Assembly (NCBI GenBank): GCA_038124645.1
Contig: JAYPCI010000027.1
Coordinates: forward strand, 1 to 5,790
DNA length: 5,790 nt
Direction of reading: 5' to 3'
DNA from: JAYPCI01 sp038124645
GTDB taxonomy: Bacteria; Pseudomonadota; Alphaproteobacteria; Pelagibacterales; Pelagibacteraceae
Positions 5,576-5,790 of this stretch are shown piece after piece (within the stretch, counting starts at the first letter, position 1; each line of letters begins with the position of its first letter). A program made the position numbers and the translations under genes. The notes beneath the pieces are model-generated. The model did no database searches. It worked only from the letters and a program-made list of their open reading frames with translations, and had not been told where the DNA came from.

Positions 5576-5790
5576 TTGGCTAAACAAGAAACATTAGAAT
5601 TTAAAGGTAAAGTAACTGAACTTCTTCCTAATGCTATGTTCAGAGTTAAATTAGAAAATAATCATGAAATTCTTGCTCATACGGCTGGAAAATTAAGAAA
5701 GAATAGAATAAGAGTTTTAGCGGGCGATGAAGTTATGGTTGAAATGACACCATATGATCTTACTAAAGGCAGAATTACCTTTAGATTTTA
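5576..5790 (+). CDS. infA: Translation initiation factor IF-1 (TTG start; stop at window edge)
   Basis: IF-1 binds the 30S A site during initiation and assists IF-2 and IF-3. The 71 readable residues form the complete S1/OB-fold protein: MAKQETLEFKGKV (1-13), TELLPNAMFRVKLEN (14-28), HEILAHTAGKLRKNRIRVL (30-48), AGDEVMVEMTPYDLTKGRI (49-67), then TFRF. Only TA of the next codon is inside the window; a TAA or TAG stop there fits the usual length of about 72 residues. The start is TTG: the upstream frame is closed by TAG at 5555-5557, no ATG or GTG lies in frame between, and the family's conserved MAK start aligns exactly on TTG-GCT-AAA. It begins four bases after the hisD stop. In many Alphaproteobacteria other small genes separate hisD and infA; here they are absent. 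Confidence 0.95.
   Translation, partial: MAKQETLEFKGKVTELLPNAMFRVKLENNHEILAHTAGKLRKNRIRVLAGDEVMVEMTPYDLTKGRITFRF

Noticed and set aside
1..5790. Mobile element, CRISPR array, phage or defence system
   Set aside because: No transposase, integrase, spaced direct repeats, terminal inverted repeats or defence domains are visible; all large genes are housekeeping or conserved families. The tRNA-Thr has no adjacent integrase or duplicated 3' end to suggest an integration site.

Overview
The window is strongly AT-rich, with many long A and T runs even inside genes. The gene order dcd - murA - DUF2948 - hisD - infA is characteristic of Alphaproteobacteria, as is the Rickettsia-like form of dCTP deaminase. 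Together with very tight gene packing and small intergenic spaces, this suggests a streamlined alphaproteobacterium of the SAR11/Pelagibacterales kind. The exact lineage is inferred from gene order and composition only.

Left part (1-1519, + strand): the C-terminal two thirds of a DUF255/YyaL-type protein, a thioredoxin-like plus glucoamylase-like fold protein whose gene starts before the window. It is followed, with a short overlap, by a small protein with two predicted membrane segments. Middle (1523-1598, - strand): a complete tRNA-Thr with anticodon GGU and an encoded CCA end, facing the preceding genes. A T10 run lies just beyond its 3' end on the minus strand. The 89-base gap 1599-1687 is divergent and holds a good sigma-70-like promoter for the tRNA, plus a weaker candidate for the rightward genes.

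Right part (1688-5790, + strand): seven tightly packed genes with gaps of at most 4 bases, or overlaps. They are a 66-aa basic/acidic protein, a 45-aa very basic protein, dcd (dCTP deaminase), murA (first committed step of peptidoglycan synthesis), a DUF2948 protein, hisD (last two oxidation steps of histidine synthesis), and infA (translation initiation factor IF-1, starting with TTG and running to the window edge). The spacing implies one transcription unit that joins nucleotide supply, cell wall synthesis, an amino acid pathway step and translation. These are housekeeping functions with no obvious shared pathway.

No mobile element, CRISPR array, phage gene or defence system is visible. The least explained parts are the three small proteins (two-membrane-segment, 66 aa and 45 aa), the DUF2948 protein and the TTG start of infA. 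I see no strong sign of a wholly new system.
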